Below, piece by piece: positions 54,836-64,000 of a stretch of DNA of 64,000 bases. Under the pieces are notes generated by a model. The model did no database searches. It worked only from the letters and a program-made list of their open reading frames with translations, and was not told the DNA's origin. The number at the start of each line of letters is the position of its first letter. Positions within the stretch are counted from its first letter, which is position 1. Origin of the DNA: Humulus lupulus (lineage: Eukaryota; Streptophyta; Magnoliopsida; Rosales; Cannabaceae); assembly GCF_963169125.1 (NCBI RefSeq), contig NC_084801.1, positions 73,411,696 to 73,475,695 on the forward strand. The letters are read 5' to 3'. Both the position numbers and the translations under genes were made by a program.

Positions 54836-56729
54836 CTACTGGTAGTAACGGCGGAGGTGCTCCGCGTTCCAGGCGCGTGGGACTTTAGATCCGTCAAGTC
54901 TCTTTAAGTGATACGTCCCATGGCCCACTTTTTCGTGTACTTCATAGGGGCCTTCCCAGTTGGGTCCGAGGACTCCCACTCCCGGATCCTGCGTAGCAGG
55001 AAATACTCTCCGGAGGACAAGATCCCCAACTTCGAATGTACGGCTCTTGACTCTTGTGTTAAAGTGTCGGGCTATCTTGCCTTGGTACATTTTTAGTTGG
55101 ACCTGCGACTGCTCCCGGAGCTCTTCGATCATGTCCAAGGACTCCTGGAGAAGGGCGTGGTTCCGGGTAGGGTCGTAGGTGTCCTGCCTGTGAGAGGGGA
55201 TCATAGTTTCTACTGGGATGACGGCCTCGCAACCGAAGGTCATGGAATAAGGTGTGTGCCCCGTCGAAGTTCTCTCTGTTGTGCGATAGGCCCAAAGTAC
55301 TCGCGGAAGTTCTTCCGGCCAGTGAGCCTTGCAGGCTTGGAGTTTTTTCTTCAACGTGGTCTTTAATATTTTGTTTACAGCCTCCACTTGCCCATTAGCC
55401 TGGGGTCTGGCGACTGCGGAAAAGCTTTTGATAATTCCATGCGAAGCACAGAAGTTCGTGAAGTGTTCACTGTCAAATTGCTTCCCGTTGTCGGACACAA
55501 TTTTTTGTGGAAGCCCAAAATGACACACTATATTCCTGATGACAAAGTCCAGTGCTTTTTTAGATGTGACCGTGTTCATAGGTTCAGCTTCAGCCCATTT
55601 GGTGAAGTAGTCTACCGCGACTATGGTGTACTTCACTCCACCCTTTCCAGTTGGAAGGGAACCTACTAGGTCAATGCCCCAAACGGCGAACGGCCAGGGG
55701 CTGGTCATTAAGGTAATTTCTGTTGGCGGCGCTCGCGAAACCTTGGCGTACCTCTGGCACTGCTCACATTTTCTGACATAATCCACACAATCCTTCTTCA
55801 AGGTGGGCCAGAAGTATCCTTGTCGAAGGATCTTTTTGGAGAGGCTCAGCCCGGAGGTATGATCGCCACAGAAGCCTCCGTGAACCTCATGGATGATGGC
55901 GCTGACTTCGGTTCCGGCAGCACACCTAAGGAAGGGTATGGACAACCCCCTGCGGTAAAGCTTTCCATCCATTACCACATATCGGGGAGCTTGATATTGG
56001 AGCTTCCTTGCGTCAGCTTTATCAGTGGGGAGCTCTCCGGTGGTGAGAAATCTGAGGATGGGTCCTATCCAGGAGTGGGAATGGTCGATGATGGCGTTTA
56101 TCTTTCGTGTCTCAGTATTGGGGGCTTCTAAGTGCCCGATGGGCACCAGGCCATATTGTTCGATCTCCGGGTCTGTTGCAAGCTTGGCCAGCGTGTCCGC
56201 GAGTGAGTTCTGGTCTCGGGGGACCTGGCGGATTTGGTAGCCTTTGAAATGCTGCAGTAGGCCGCGGGAGAGAGACACGTAGGCGGCCATTTTTTCGCCT
56301 TTCGTCTGGTATTCCCCAGATATTTGGTTTACCACAAGTAGGGAGTCGCTGTATACTTCGATTTTTTGGGCTTCGACTTCTCTGGCCAGTCGTAATCCAG
56401 CTAACATGGCTTCGTGTTCTGCCTCGTTGTTGGATGCTGGGAACGCGAAACGGATGGCGCTCTGGAGCTGATGCCCTTGGGGAGATATTAGGATGACCCC
56501 TGCTCCAGCTCCTTTTTCATTTGAGGCTCCGTCTACATAGACCTTCCATGTGGGAAGTTCCGGGACAGGATCTTCCGGGAGGTCATTCATTCCCGAGCAT
56601 TCCACAATAAAGTCCGCGAGAGCTTGACCTTTTATGGAAACACGTGGTTGGTAGTGGACGTCGAACTGGCTCAGTTCCATGGCCCACTTAAGCAATCTGC
56701 CAGAAGACTCGGGTTTCTGCAAGACTTGT
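54836..56729 (-). pseudogene. Element D second RNase H and integrase
   Basis: About 628 codons, open from after TGA 56732-56730 to the final stop (RRYYQ end). It starts KPESSGRLLKWAMELSQFDV, then the second, archaeal-type RNase H with WKVYVDGASNEKGAGAG, NEAEHEAMLAGLRLA and YSDSLLVVNQISGEYQ. Integrase follows with a His/Cys zinc site (HGGFCGDHTSG ... CEQCQRY), catalytic IVAVDYFTKWAEAEPM, IVSDNGKQFDSEHF and PQANGQVEAVNK, and a C-terminal GPYEVHEKVGHGTYHLKRL. The product would remove RNA from cDNA and insert the DNA copy. The dual RNase H supports the Tat lineage. It is separated from RT by a nonsense codon, so it cannot be made as part of the polyprotein without readthrough. Confidence 0.88.
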
Positions 56730-57434
56730 CAGAGAGGGTGGTTGGTGAGTACTTTGATGGTGTGCGCCTGGAAATATGGCCTTAGCTTCCGCGAAGCAAT
56801 TAGCAAGCAGAGGGAGAGTTTTTCGATCATTGAATATCTAGACTCGGCGTCCGGTAACCTCTTGCTTACGTAATACACAGGGAGCTGGATACGGCCATCT
56901 TCCCGGACGAGAGCGGCACTCACTGCGTGCTCTGTCACAGCTAAGTATAAGAACAACGCCTCTCCCTCGACAGGTTTGGACAGAATGGGAGCCCGGGTTA
57001 AATGTTCCTTGAGGTGTTGGAAGGCTGCTTCGCATTCGGGGGTCCACTCGAACTTCTTGTTTCCTCGCAACACATTGAAGAAGGGGATACACTTGTCAGT
57101 GGACTTGGATACGAAGCGGCTGAGAGCAGCTATCCTTCCGGTAACGCTCTGGACATCTTTATGCTTCAGGGTTGGCTTCCACTCCGCGGGAGCTGACAAT
57201 GAAACCGAGGAAGTTCCCAGACGAGACCCCGAAAGTACATTTCTTTGGATTCAGTTTCATTCCATACTTTCGGATCACGGCGAAAGCTTCCTCAAGGTCG
57301 TCACTGTGGTCCCCGGAGGTCTTGGATTTTACCAACATGTCGTCCACGTACACCTCCATGTTCCTCCCCAGTTGGTCCTTGAACATCCTGTTTACTAGAC
57401 GCTGGTACGTCGCCCCAGAATTCTTCAACCGAAA
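56730..57434 (-). pseudogene. Element D RT C-terminal half and first RNase H, broken frames
   Basis: Downstream of the frameshift the sequence continues [34 protein letters not shown] (the catalytic YVDD is intact) and KLNPKKCTFGVSSGNFLGFI. Near 57165-57180 a short deletion with frameshift joins VEANPE to KHKDVQSVTGRIAALSRF. The first RNase H part then runs (VYYVSKRLPDAESRY, RKLRPYFQAHTIKVL) to TGA 56732-56730 in place of an expected Arg codon before QVLQKPE. Three lesions in about 700 bp make this copy non-functional for pol. Confidence 0.85.
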
Positions 57435-60400
57435 GGCATGACCACGTAACAGTAGACACCCTTGTCCGTGAGGAAGCTGGTGTGTTCCTGGTCCGCGACA
57501 TGCATCTTGATCTGGTTGTATCCGGAGTACGCATCCATGAAGGATAAGAGTTCGTACCCGGAAGTAGCGTCTACCATCTGATCGATTCGTGGAAGAGGGA
57601 AACAATCTTTCGGGCAGGCTTTGTTTAGGTCCGTGAAGTCAATGCACATTCTCCAGGACCCATCGGGTTTCGGGACCAGAACTGGGTTGGCCAACCACAC
57701 GGGATAGTATGACTCCTGGAGAAAGCCTATGGACATCAGCTTGTCCACTTCAGCTTTGACGGCTTCGGCCCTCACTGGGTCTAATGGCCTTCTCTTTTGG
57801 CGAATTGGAGTTGCAGATGGGTCTATGTTGAGTGCGTGGCACCCAACATTAGGATTAATCCCCGTCATATCAGCGTGGAACCATGCCAGGATATCCTGAT
57901 TATTCTTCACAGTGGCCACGATCTTATCTCGAATGGCCGATGGCAGGTTTTTCCCCACCTGAATGACTTTGGTGGGATCTTCCGGGTTGAGGATCACCTC
58001 TTCGACTTCCTCCATCGGCTCTATTGCTTTCTCGATTCCCACTCTTGGGTTGAGTTCGTCAAAGTACGCATCTTGAGCACCCCCAGTTTCTGGTAATTCT
58101 TCCGCCAAAGGGATGGCAGCAACTGTCTCCTGGACCGTGTAGACGGATCGGACGGACACGTTATAACAGCTTCGCGCACTTCGTTGGTCTCCTCGGAGGG
58201 TGCCGATACGCCCATCGTCGCATGGAAACTTCAAGCATAAGTGGCGTATCGAGGTTATGGCCCCACAATCTATTAGGACCGGTCGGCCAAGGATGGCATT
58301 ATACGCCGTGGGGCAGTCGACCACCACGAATGTGCTGTGCTTGAAGGCACAAGCGTCGCTTTCTCCCCTGAGGGTGACTGGAAGTTGAATTTTGCCTAAT
58401 GGCATGAGTGCGTCCCCATTGAACCCTTGAAGCTGGATGGGGCATGGGGTCAGGTCTGTCTCGGTTAACCCGATCGCGTGGAAGGCCGCTTTGAAGAGGA
58501 TGTTTACGGAGCTTCCGTTGTCGACCAAGATCTGTGAGACCTTCTTATTGGCAATTTGGGCTTCCACCACGAGGGGATCGTTGTGGGGGTAGTGCACATG
58601 TCGAGCATCGTCCTCCGTGAAGGTGATGGGAAGGTCCATCATTCGGGGAAGTTGAGCAGGTGATTGAACCAAGGCGCACATCTCCCCGGTGTGTTCTAAC
58701 TCCCTCAAGTACCTCTTCTGGGAGTTGCGAGTGCTTCCGGCAAGGTGCGGTCCTCCGGAAATGGTGGCTACGTGTCCGTCAACGGGTGGCGGAGCAAGGC
58801 CGGGCGGATATGGGTTGCCAGGTCCTGGAGCCAACAAGGCAATGGGTGCCGGAGCGGTTGGAGCAGGAAGCGCTGGGAACTGAGACCCGGGAGCTTGGGG
58901 GTGACCGGATCCAGGAGCGCTAGCGGTCCCCCTCTGTCCCGGGGAATATGCAGCTCCGTGAACAACCCCCTGTCCGGGATAGATAATGGGTATCCTTACC
59001 CACTGACCGAGGTGTCCCGCTCTTGCCAGGGACTCGATCTCATCCTTCAGCTGAAGGCACTCGTTCGTGGGGTGCCCCACGTCTCCGTGGAACTCACACC
59101 TCTTATTGGAGTCTCGCGGACGCCTTCCTCCGTGAGACACTTTCGGGGGCTTCCTGTAGTTGACCATATTACAGGTCGCCCGATAGACATTCTCTCGCGA
59201 GTCTATCAAACTGGTATACTCCGTGAACTTGGGCTCATAGTCCTTCCGGGGTTTCTTTGAATGGTCTCCCCGGTTGGAGTTTCTTCCGCTTCGTTTGCTC
59301 CGCGATTGGCTCAAATTTCGTTCTGGGCCTTCCGCTTGCGGCTGCGGCATGCCAGGAGCGATACTACATCCGGTTTGTACAGCTCCGTACCCAGATAAAT
59401 GGGTTTGACTCGGCGTCTGAGCAGACGCGGAAGGCCCATACACACTTGGAGTGAATTGGGCTCCTGGAAGCGTGAGGGATGGTGCGGGAGCTTGCGAAGC
59501 AAAGCTCGGCGCAGTCACGGAAGGCGTTGGAGCCGGGGGAACTCCGAAGGCCTGCTGGTAGGCATCCTCAAGGTTGATGATTCCCTGAGCTTTTGACATG
59601 AATTCGGACAGCGTTTCTGCCCGTCTCCTTTGCATTTCCCCCCATAGCAGGGAGCCGACAGTAAGGCCCGATTGAAGGGCGATCAGCTTCATGTCATCAC
59701 TGACCTTGGTCTTTGCAGCAGCTTCCATCATTCTCTGAATGAAAGCTTTGAGGTTGTCATTGGGTTGCTGCTTGATGTTGGTTAAGGAACCAACCTCCAT
59801 GTCGTGGTCGCGGGCAGCAATGAACTGCCTCCTGAATGCGGACTGTAGCTCCTTCCAACTGTGGATTGATCCGGGAGCTAATCTTTTCCACCAGTCCTCC
59901 GCGGACTTGGTAAGGGTGAGTGAGAAGCACATGCATTTGGCGTCCTCACTGACACGCGCCACTTGCATCATTTTGTTGTATTTAGCTAGGTGGGTACGCG
60001 GGTCTGTCCTCCCATCATATAATTCTATGTGAGGCATTTTGAAGTTATCCGGGAGAGACGTTTTCACGATCCTCCGAATACATGGTTCCGGGTCTTCCTC
60101 CTCAGAGTCTGACAGGGCCCCACTTTGCTTCCGGACCAGCTTGGTCAAGGCAGCAATCTGTTCCTCGAGCCTCTTCGTATCACTCTCCGGGAGGTCACGT
60201 CCCCGGAGCTTGTCATTAATATGATTTCGGAGGTCATCTCCGCGAGGCCGGGCCTTTTCTCCTTTGGACTTTTCATACTTGGCCTCCAACCTTCTTCTTA
60301 GGTCCACCGTGGACCAACTATCTTCGGAGTGCGAGTTCGCAGCCCGACCGTCCTGGTTGACGGAATCACTGGGGCGATTGTTCCTTCCCCTAAGCCTGGG

Positions 60401-61003
60401 TGCCTTAGCACCGGGCCTTTTAGGCACGGAGTGCCCCCTTGGGGCTGAAGGACGTCTGGGCTTAGGAGCGCCAGAGACCTTCTGCGCGTGGGGGGGGCAG
60501 TCGGCCTGGTGATTCACGCCTTTAGGAGGTGCAGGGGCGTCAGCGTGTACAGGCTCTCCAACTTTTTCTTTGCCCTTGTTAGGGGCGGCTTTGGATGGTC
60601 CAGCAGCGGCTGGATCCGGCATAGCGGCATCAGCACCACCTAAAACAGAGGCGTCCTCGTCCGAGTCGCCTAGGTCTCCGAACTTGCTTTGGAGGCGCTC
60701 CATGATGCGCTGCATTTTTTCGGAGAGGCGCTCCTGCTCAGCAAGCTTGGCTTTGGTGACCTCCAGTTCTTGGACCAGTTCTGGGTCCTTCTCATAGTAG
60801 CAGCCGTCCTTGTAATAACCGTCTTGGACATACTCTTCTTCATCTTCTAAGTATGTCGTATCTTCGGTACTGACCCGATCCTGGCGGGATGTCGGGTCTT
60901 CACCTTGGTAGTCCAAGGGTTCGTTTTGCACCGCATCTTCCATCACAGTATCGGGGTTGACCCTAGCATTTTTGTCAACCGCGGATTTTCTCGTAGTCAC
61001 CAT
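57425..61003 (-). CDS. Element D Gag, protease and RT N-terminal half
   Basis: Open for about 1,190 codons. I start at ATG 61003 ([15 protein letters not shown]) rather than the ATG eight codons earlier, next to the primer site. The N-terminus is acidic and low-complexity with a coiled coil ([20 protein letters not shown]). The gag core includes [36 protein letters not shown] and [18 protein letters not shown] knuckle variant [15 protein letters not shown] and [11 protein letters not shown] follow. The protease has [18 protein letters not shown] begins [20 protein letters not shown] and ends at [11 protein letters not shown]. There a missing G at about 57430 puts a stop after the Gly. Gag and protease could still be made, supporting particle formation, but RT is truncated before its YVDD site. 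Confidence 0.88.
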   Translation of the reverse strand: MVTTRKSAVDKNARVNPDTVMEDAVQNEPLDYQGEDPTSRQDRVSTEDTTYLEDEEEYVQDGYYKDGCYYEKDPELVQELEVTKAKLAEQERLSEKMQRIMERLQSKFGDLGDSDEDASVLGGADAAMPDPAAAGPSKAAPNKGKEKVGEPVHADAPAPPKGVNHQADCPPHAQKVSGAPKPRRPSAPRGHSVPKRPGAKAPRLRGRNNRPSDSVNQDGRAANSHSEDSWSTVDLRRRLEAKYEKSKGEKARPRGDDLRNHINDKLRGRDLPESDTKRLEEQIAALTKLVRKQSGALSDSEEEDPEPCIRRIVKTSLPDNFKMPHIELYDGRTDPRTHLAKYNKMMQVARVSEDAKCMCFSLTLTKSAEDWWKRLAPGSIHSWKELQSAFRRQFIAARDHDMEVGSLTNIKQQPNDNLKAFIQRMMEAAAKTKVSDDMKLIALQSGLTVGSLLWGEMQRRRAETLSEFMSKAQGIINLEDAYQQAFGVPPAPTPSVTAPSFASQAPAPSLTLPGAQFTPSVYGPSASAQTPSQTHLSGYGAVQTGCSIAPGMPQPQAEGPERNLSQSRSKRSGRNSNRGDHSKKPRKDYEPKFTEYTSLIDSRENVYRATCNMVNYRKPPKVSHGGRRPRDSNKRCEFHGDVGHPTNECLQLKDEIESLARAGHLGQWVRIPIIYPGQGVVHGAAYSPGQRGTASAPGSGHPQAPGSQFPALPAPTAPAPIALLAPGPGNPYPPGLAPPPVDGHVATISGGPHLAGSTRNSQKRYLRELEHTGEMCALVQSPAQLPRMMDLPITFTEDDARHVHYPHNDPLVVEAQIANKKVSQILVDNGSSVNILFKAAFHAIGLTETDLTPCPIQLQGFNGDALMPLGKIQLPVTLRGESDACAFKHSTFVVVDCPTAYNAILGRPVLIDCGAITSIRHLCLKFPCDDGRIGTLRGDQRSARSCYNVSVRSVYTVQETVAAIPLAEELPETGGAQDAYFDELNPRVGIEKAIEPMEEVEEVILNPEDPTKVIQVGKNLPSAIRDKIVATVKNNQDILAWFHADMTGINPNVGCHALNIDPSATPIRQKRRPLDPVRAEAVKAEVDKLMSIGFLQESYYPVWLANPVLVPKPDGSWRMCIDFTDLNKACPKDCFPLPRIDQMVDATSGYELLSFMDAYSGYNQIKMHVADQEHTSFLTDKGVYCYVVMPFG
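59488..59507. repeat. Copy of the spacer hairpin motif inside gag
   Basis: GAGCTTGCGAAGCAAAGCTC here, in gag coding DNA (encoding part of [10 protein letters not shown] on the minus strand), is identical over 20 bases to 54266-54285 in the tandem-repeat spacer. Confidence 0.85.
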
Positions 61004-61068
61004 CTCTTTAGCACGAAGTGAATACAAAAAACGTACACAGAAAAAGAGCTGACTAACAACTTCCTACA

Positions 61069-61090
61069 GCTCTCAATGAAAGCACCAAAA
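61069..61090 (-). promoter_or_regulatory. Element D primer-binding site, inner copy
   Basis: The minus strand reads TTTTGGTGCTTTCATTGAGAG right after the partial inner LTR copy. This is the copy adjoining the long gag-pol frame. Confidence 0.65.
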
Positions 61091-61348
61091 TGTTTACCGA
61101 GTTTTTCGGAAATGAATACAAACAGAATAATAAAAAGATAAGAACTGTAGAAGTGCCGAAATGTAACTAAACAAACAGTGTTTTTACGTGGTTCAGGCGT
61201 TAACAAGCCCTAGTCCACGAGTCGATGTTATTATACTTGGAAAAGATTACAGTAAGATGGCTGGTGTACAAGAACTTCACAAACTCACAGTGTTTCTCTC
61301 GGGTTCTCTTGAAGAAGATGAAGCTAGAGAGATTTTTGTAGAGTTCTT

Positions 61349-61868
61349 GCGCGTGGGGGGGGCAGTCGGCCTGGTGATTCACGCCTTTAGGAGGTGCAGG
61401 GGCGTCAGCGTGTACAGGCTCTCCAACTTTTTCTTTGCCCTTGTTAGGGGCGGCTTTGGATGGTCCAGCAGCGGCTGGATCCGGCATAGCGGCATCAGCA
61501 CCACCTAAAACAGAGGCGTCCTCGTCCGAGTCGCCTAGGTCTCCGAACTTGCTTTGGAGGCGCTCCATGATGCGCTGCATTTTTTCGGAGAGGCGCTCCT
61601 GCTCAGCAAGCTTGGCTTTGGTGACCTCCAGTTCTTGGACCAGTTCTGGGTCCTTCTCATAGTAGCAGCCGTCCTTGTAATAACCGTCTTGGACATACTC
61701 TTCTTCATCTTCTAAGTATGTCGTATCTTCGGTACTGACCCGATCCTGGCGGGATGTCGGGTCTTCACCTTGGTAGTCCAAGGGTTCGTTTTGCACCGCA
61801 TCTTCCATCACAGTATCGGGGTTGACCCTAGCATTTTTGTCAACCGCGGATTTTCTCGTAGTCACCAT
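61349..61868 (-). pseudogene. Duplicated, truncated gag start of element D
   Basis: It starts [15 protein letters not shown] at 61868, identical to the main gag start, and continues to [10 protein letters not shown], where the duplication junction fuses it to LTR sequence. The chimeric frame ends at 61200 after about 220 codons. If the 5' LTR drives transcription, this truncated frame is the first one on the RNA, upstream of the real gag, and would probably reduce translation of full Gag. Confidence 0.85.
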
Positions 61869-61933
61869 CTCTTTAGCACGAAGTGAATACAAAAAACGTA
61901 CACAGAAAAAGAGCTGACTAACAACTTCCTACA

Positions 61934-61955
61934 GCTCTCAATGAAAGCACCAAAA
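61934..61955 (-). promoter_or_regulatory. Element D primer-binding site, outer copy
   Basis: Identical to the inner copy and directly adjacent to the full 5' LTR, the normal position for priming. I do not assign the tRNA. Confidence 0.7.
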
Positions 61956-62844
61956 TGTTTACCGAGTTTTTCGGAAATGAATACAAACAGAATAATAAAA
62001 AGATAAGAACTGTAGAAGTGCCGAAATGTAACTAAACAAACAGTGTTTTTACGTGGTTCAGGCGTTAACAAGCCCTAGTCCACGAGTCGATGTTATTATA
62101 CTTGGAAAAGATTACAGTAAGATGGCTGGTGTACAAGAACTTCACAAACTCACAGTGTTTCTCTCGGGTTCTCTTGAAGAAGATGAAGCTAGAGAGATTT
62201 TTGTAGAGTTCTTGCTATGTGATCTGTTGGTTCTCTCCCTTATTGTAAAATGAGGGGGTCTTTATAGCTAGGGTTTTGGATTAGGGTTTTTCTCTACGTC
62301 CATGAGTCTTAATTACACCAGCCATAAATAGGGGATACAATTACTGTAGTAGCATGGCTACAAGACTCTATGTGGGTATATTTACGTGAAAGTATGGGGA
62401 ATACACAAAGCCAGCCGTCTTTTCCAAGTTGTCAGCGGAACAGTAGGCGAAAAGGTACCCTTAGGCGTGCTGGGATGTGTGCGACTTTGACCTGTCGGGC
62501 GTGTCAGGCGGGATCCTGTCTCAGGTGGATATCATTCCAAATATGCCTCCTCCATGACTCGACCGCTTGGTTTTGTTCCGTGCGAGGCACGGAACTGTTT
62601 CCGCGAAGACCACTTGAAGAGCTTCTCCTGGAAGGGGCTTCCCCGAAGGATACCCCTTCGGGAGTCCGGGAGAGTTAACGAGTTTCCGTGTCATGTTTGC
62701 TTGAAAGAGTAATCCGGACACTAAACGGGAGAGGCGAAGCCTTTCTGTCCATCCGCGAGCTCTGGTCACCTACCGTGAAAGACATTGGTAATTCTGCTTC
62801 CCCAAGGATATCAATCTAAACGCTATCCGGAAATCTGGATAACA
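61956..62844 (-). repeat. Element D 5' LTR (889 bp)
   Basis: Full length, the same size as the 3' LTR. TATA box TATAAAGA at 62266-62259 on the minus strand. It ends at the outer primer-binding site. Confidence 0.92.
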
Positions 62845-62849
62845 ATAAC

Positions 62850-63199
62850 TTATCATCTTTTTGTAATACCTTTTTCCAATTAATAAAGGTTTTGTTTCCT
62901 ATCAAAAAAACAAAAATCATCTAAAAAATTTCAAAATACTTAGCTTTTTGTCTTTAAATACATATATAACATCAATACATACATCATCAAACTTCATTCA
63001 TCCTGCGACAGATTAAAGCAAGTTATAATTTATATATATATATATAAAACACCATAAAGAACTTGTAGCATACAAGAGATTGTTAGAAATGTCACAAGAA
63101 AATATACAAAGTCAAATTTCTTAATCATTAATCCCCAAAGCCAGTTCAAATAAATCCGCAAAAATCTTTACTAAACCAAAATTATAGAAACGCACATAC
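62850..63199. other. VPS13 intron 2, part right of element D
   Basis: AT-rich with a TA tract near 63029-63048. No further exon. Runs to the donor GTATGT at 63199-63194 of exon 2. Confidence 0.65.
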
Positions 63200-63763
63200 C
63201 TTAAGTTTCACAGAGCCAAGAAATCCAGCCTTAACCTTCACAGGCTATTTCAATGCATTTAGTGCCTCTGGTTTCAACTGCATATTAGTTAGCTCCACAT
63301 CTCCTGCAATATAGATTTAGGAGTAAACCATCAACCAGAAATGAAGCATTTACACTTTACTCTCCCTACTAAGTTAACTACAATCCAATCAACCATAAAA
63401 TCTGATAAGTGTAGAATTTGAAGCAATAAGACAAAATGAAACCAAAAACTAAATCCATGAACTAATAAATTTTCCAAAATTCAAATGTCAATAAACTCAT
63501 TCACTCCCTCTCTTTGAATTAATCACATAAAATTCATTTGTTCTGAAGACATTTCAATAATGATTTAAAAAAACTCCAATTATCCTCACTACACAACCAA
63601 AACAAAAAAAAATTGATTTCAAAGTCTAAAATCCAGAAAAATAAGAGTAATTATAAGAAAACGAACCTTGCCAAACACTGATCTTGAGCGCTTCCTTGTT
63701 GAGTCCCCTGACGTAGTTGCCAAGGTACCTCTGCAAGAGGTAAGCCACCTGATCCTCCAACAT
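63200..63763 (-). pseudogene. VPS13: VPS13-like exons 1 and 2 (nonsense codon in exon 2)
   Basis: Exon 1 (63763-63667, 97 nt) starts MLEDQVAYLLQRYLGNYVRG and ends at donor GTTCGT. Exon 2 (63303-63200, 104 nt) follows ATTGCAG and reads DVELTNMQLKPEALNALK, stop, PVKVKAGFLGSVKLK. The two join in phase (201 nt) and lead in phase 0 to exon 3 at 46488. This is the conserved chorein N-terminus of plant VPS13. TAG at 63247-63245 replaces an expected leucine codon (TTG to TAG is one change). A protein from this start would be about 52 residues. The start ATG and splice sites are otherwise intact, so inactivation looks fairly recent or the copy was once spliced. Confidence 0.88.
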
Positions 63764-64000
63764 CGTTCTTTCTTCAAAGGATCACCAACTCATTCCCCGT
63801 CAATTTATCCCAAAAATTCCGATTTCAATTTGAGAGAGAAAAGAAAGAAGAAGAAGAAAACATGATATTTTTCACAGATTTTAGGCCACGTCTATTATTC
63901 AGTTCCAGAAGACGCTACTAGTTAACTCCTTTCTTACTTTCCCTTTTCATGTGGACAACCTTAGATATTTCCAACGAGGGAATGTGAGGTAGAAAGTCAT
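63764..64000. other. Upstream region of the VPS13-like copy
   Basis: Purine/pyrimidine-rich 5' leader-like sequence (GAAGAAGAAGAA complement near 63850). No transposon end was found before the window edge. Confidence 0.5.

Larger units (their letters stand above)
60484..62213. repeat. 865-bp tandem duplication in element D (two copies)
   Basis: 60484-61348 and 61349-62213 appear identical. Each covers the gag N-terminal third, the leader, the primer-binding site and about 258 bp of LTR end. The junction is GAGTTCTTG/CGCGTGG at 61348. All anchor points are offset by exactly 865 bp (LTR ends 61091 and 61956, primer sites 61069 and 61934). Confidence 0.92.
47632..62844 (-). mobile_element. Element D: Tat-lineage Ty3/gypsy retrotransposon with antisense gene
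   Basis: 15.2 kb on the minus strand, flanked by ATAAC (47627-47631 and 62845-62849), inserted in intron 2 of the VPS13-like copy. LTRs of 889 bp (5': 61956-62844; 3': 47632-48520) start TGTTATCC and end GTAAACA on the minus strand, with about seven differences by eye. Internal order: a duplicated leader and gag start (61892-61091), gag-protease-RT-dual RNase H-integrase (61003-54836), tandem repeats (53900-54310), an antisense multi-exon gene (48996-53457 plus strand), and a purine tract. Pol carries at least three disabling lesions. Confidence 0.92.

Noticed and set aside
44367..63763. VPS13 as an active gene with a large intron
   Set aside because: Two in-frame stops, a lost acceptor and missing downstream exons argue against a functional product, although raw-read errors cannot be excluded here.

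Overview
The window reads as a repeat-dominated stretch of a flowering-plant (eudicot) nuclear genome. The evidence is split genes with GT-AG introns, AT-rich intergenic DNA, plant-type Ty3/gypsy LTR retrotransposons primed by initiator-tRNA-Met, CACTA-type ends, and fragments of plant-conserved genes (VPS13, QRT3-like polygalacturonase). My impression is Cannabaceae or a relative, but nothing here proves a species. No bacterial-style operon, CRISPR array or rRNA is present.

Layout. 1-5.3 kb: AT-rich DNA with a 0.9-kb foldback MITE (978-1881) and the first two exons of a QRT3-like polygalacturonase on the minus strand (2667-3227). 5.3-9.8 kb: a CACTA-type end, a decayed Tat-lineage LTR plus gag, a solo LTR with target-site duplication (TSD) GACTG, and a decayed Tekay-type fragment. 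10.27-37.9 kb: a three-level nest proved by TSDs. Element C (non-autonomous Tat derivative, TSD GGACC) carries in its left LTR element A (non-autonomous Tekay derivative, TSD ACCGT), which carries in its leader element B (nearly intact Tekay chromovirus on the minus strand, TSD GGGTT, one 1,484-codon gag-pol frame). 38.06-39.49 kb: a decayed Tat reverse transcriptase/RNase H fragment, cut by a CACTA end at 39,488. 39.5-64 kb: minus-strand exons resembling pieces of several host genes (POT1-like, Tat-SF1-like, one unidentified, VPS13 exons 1-9). The VPS13 copy has two nonsense codons and a lost splice acceptor. Its intron 2 holds element D (47,632-62,844, TSD ATAAC), a 15.2-kb Tat-lineage retrotransposon.

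The most interesting structure is in D and C. Each carries, between pol (or its remnant) and the 3' LTR, a multi-exon gene in antisense to gag-pol. In D its introns join in phase. It has its own TATA box, its likely start codon is assembled across a splice junction, and it encodes a protein resembling the 'putative gypsy type transposon' family (Transposase_28), followed by a poly-Gln stretch and a long coiled coil. C has lost RT, RNase H and integrase but keeps the antisense gene. D also carries an apparently identical 865-bp tandem duplication of its 5' LTR end, primer-binding site and gag start.

All motif, splice-site and TSD calls were made by eye on the sequence. Family names rest on recognised motifs and have not been checked by a database search.
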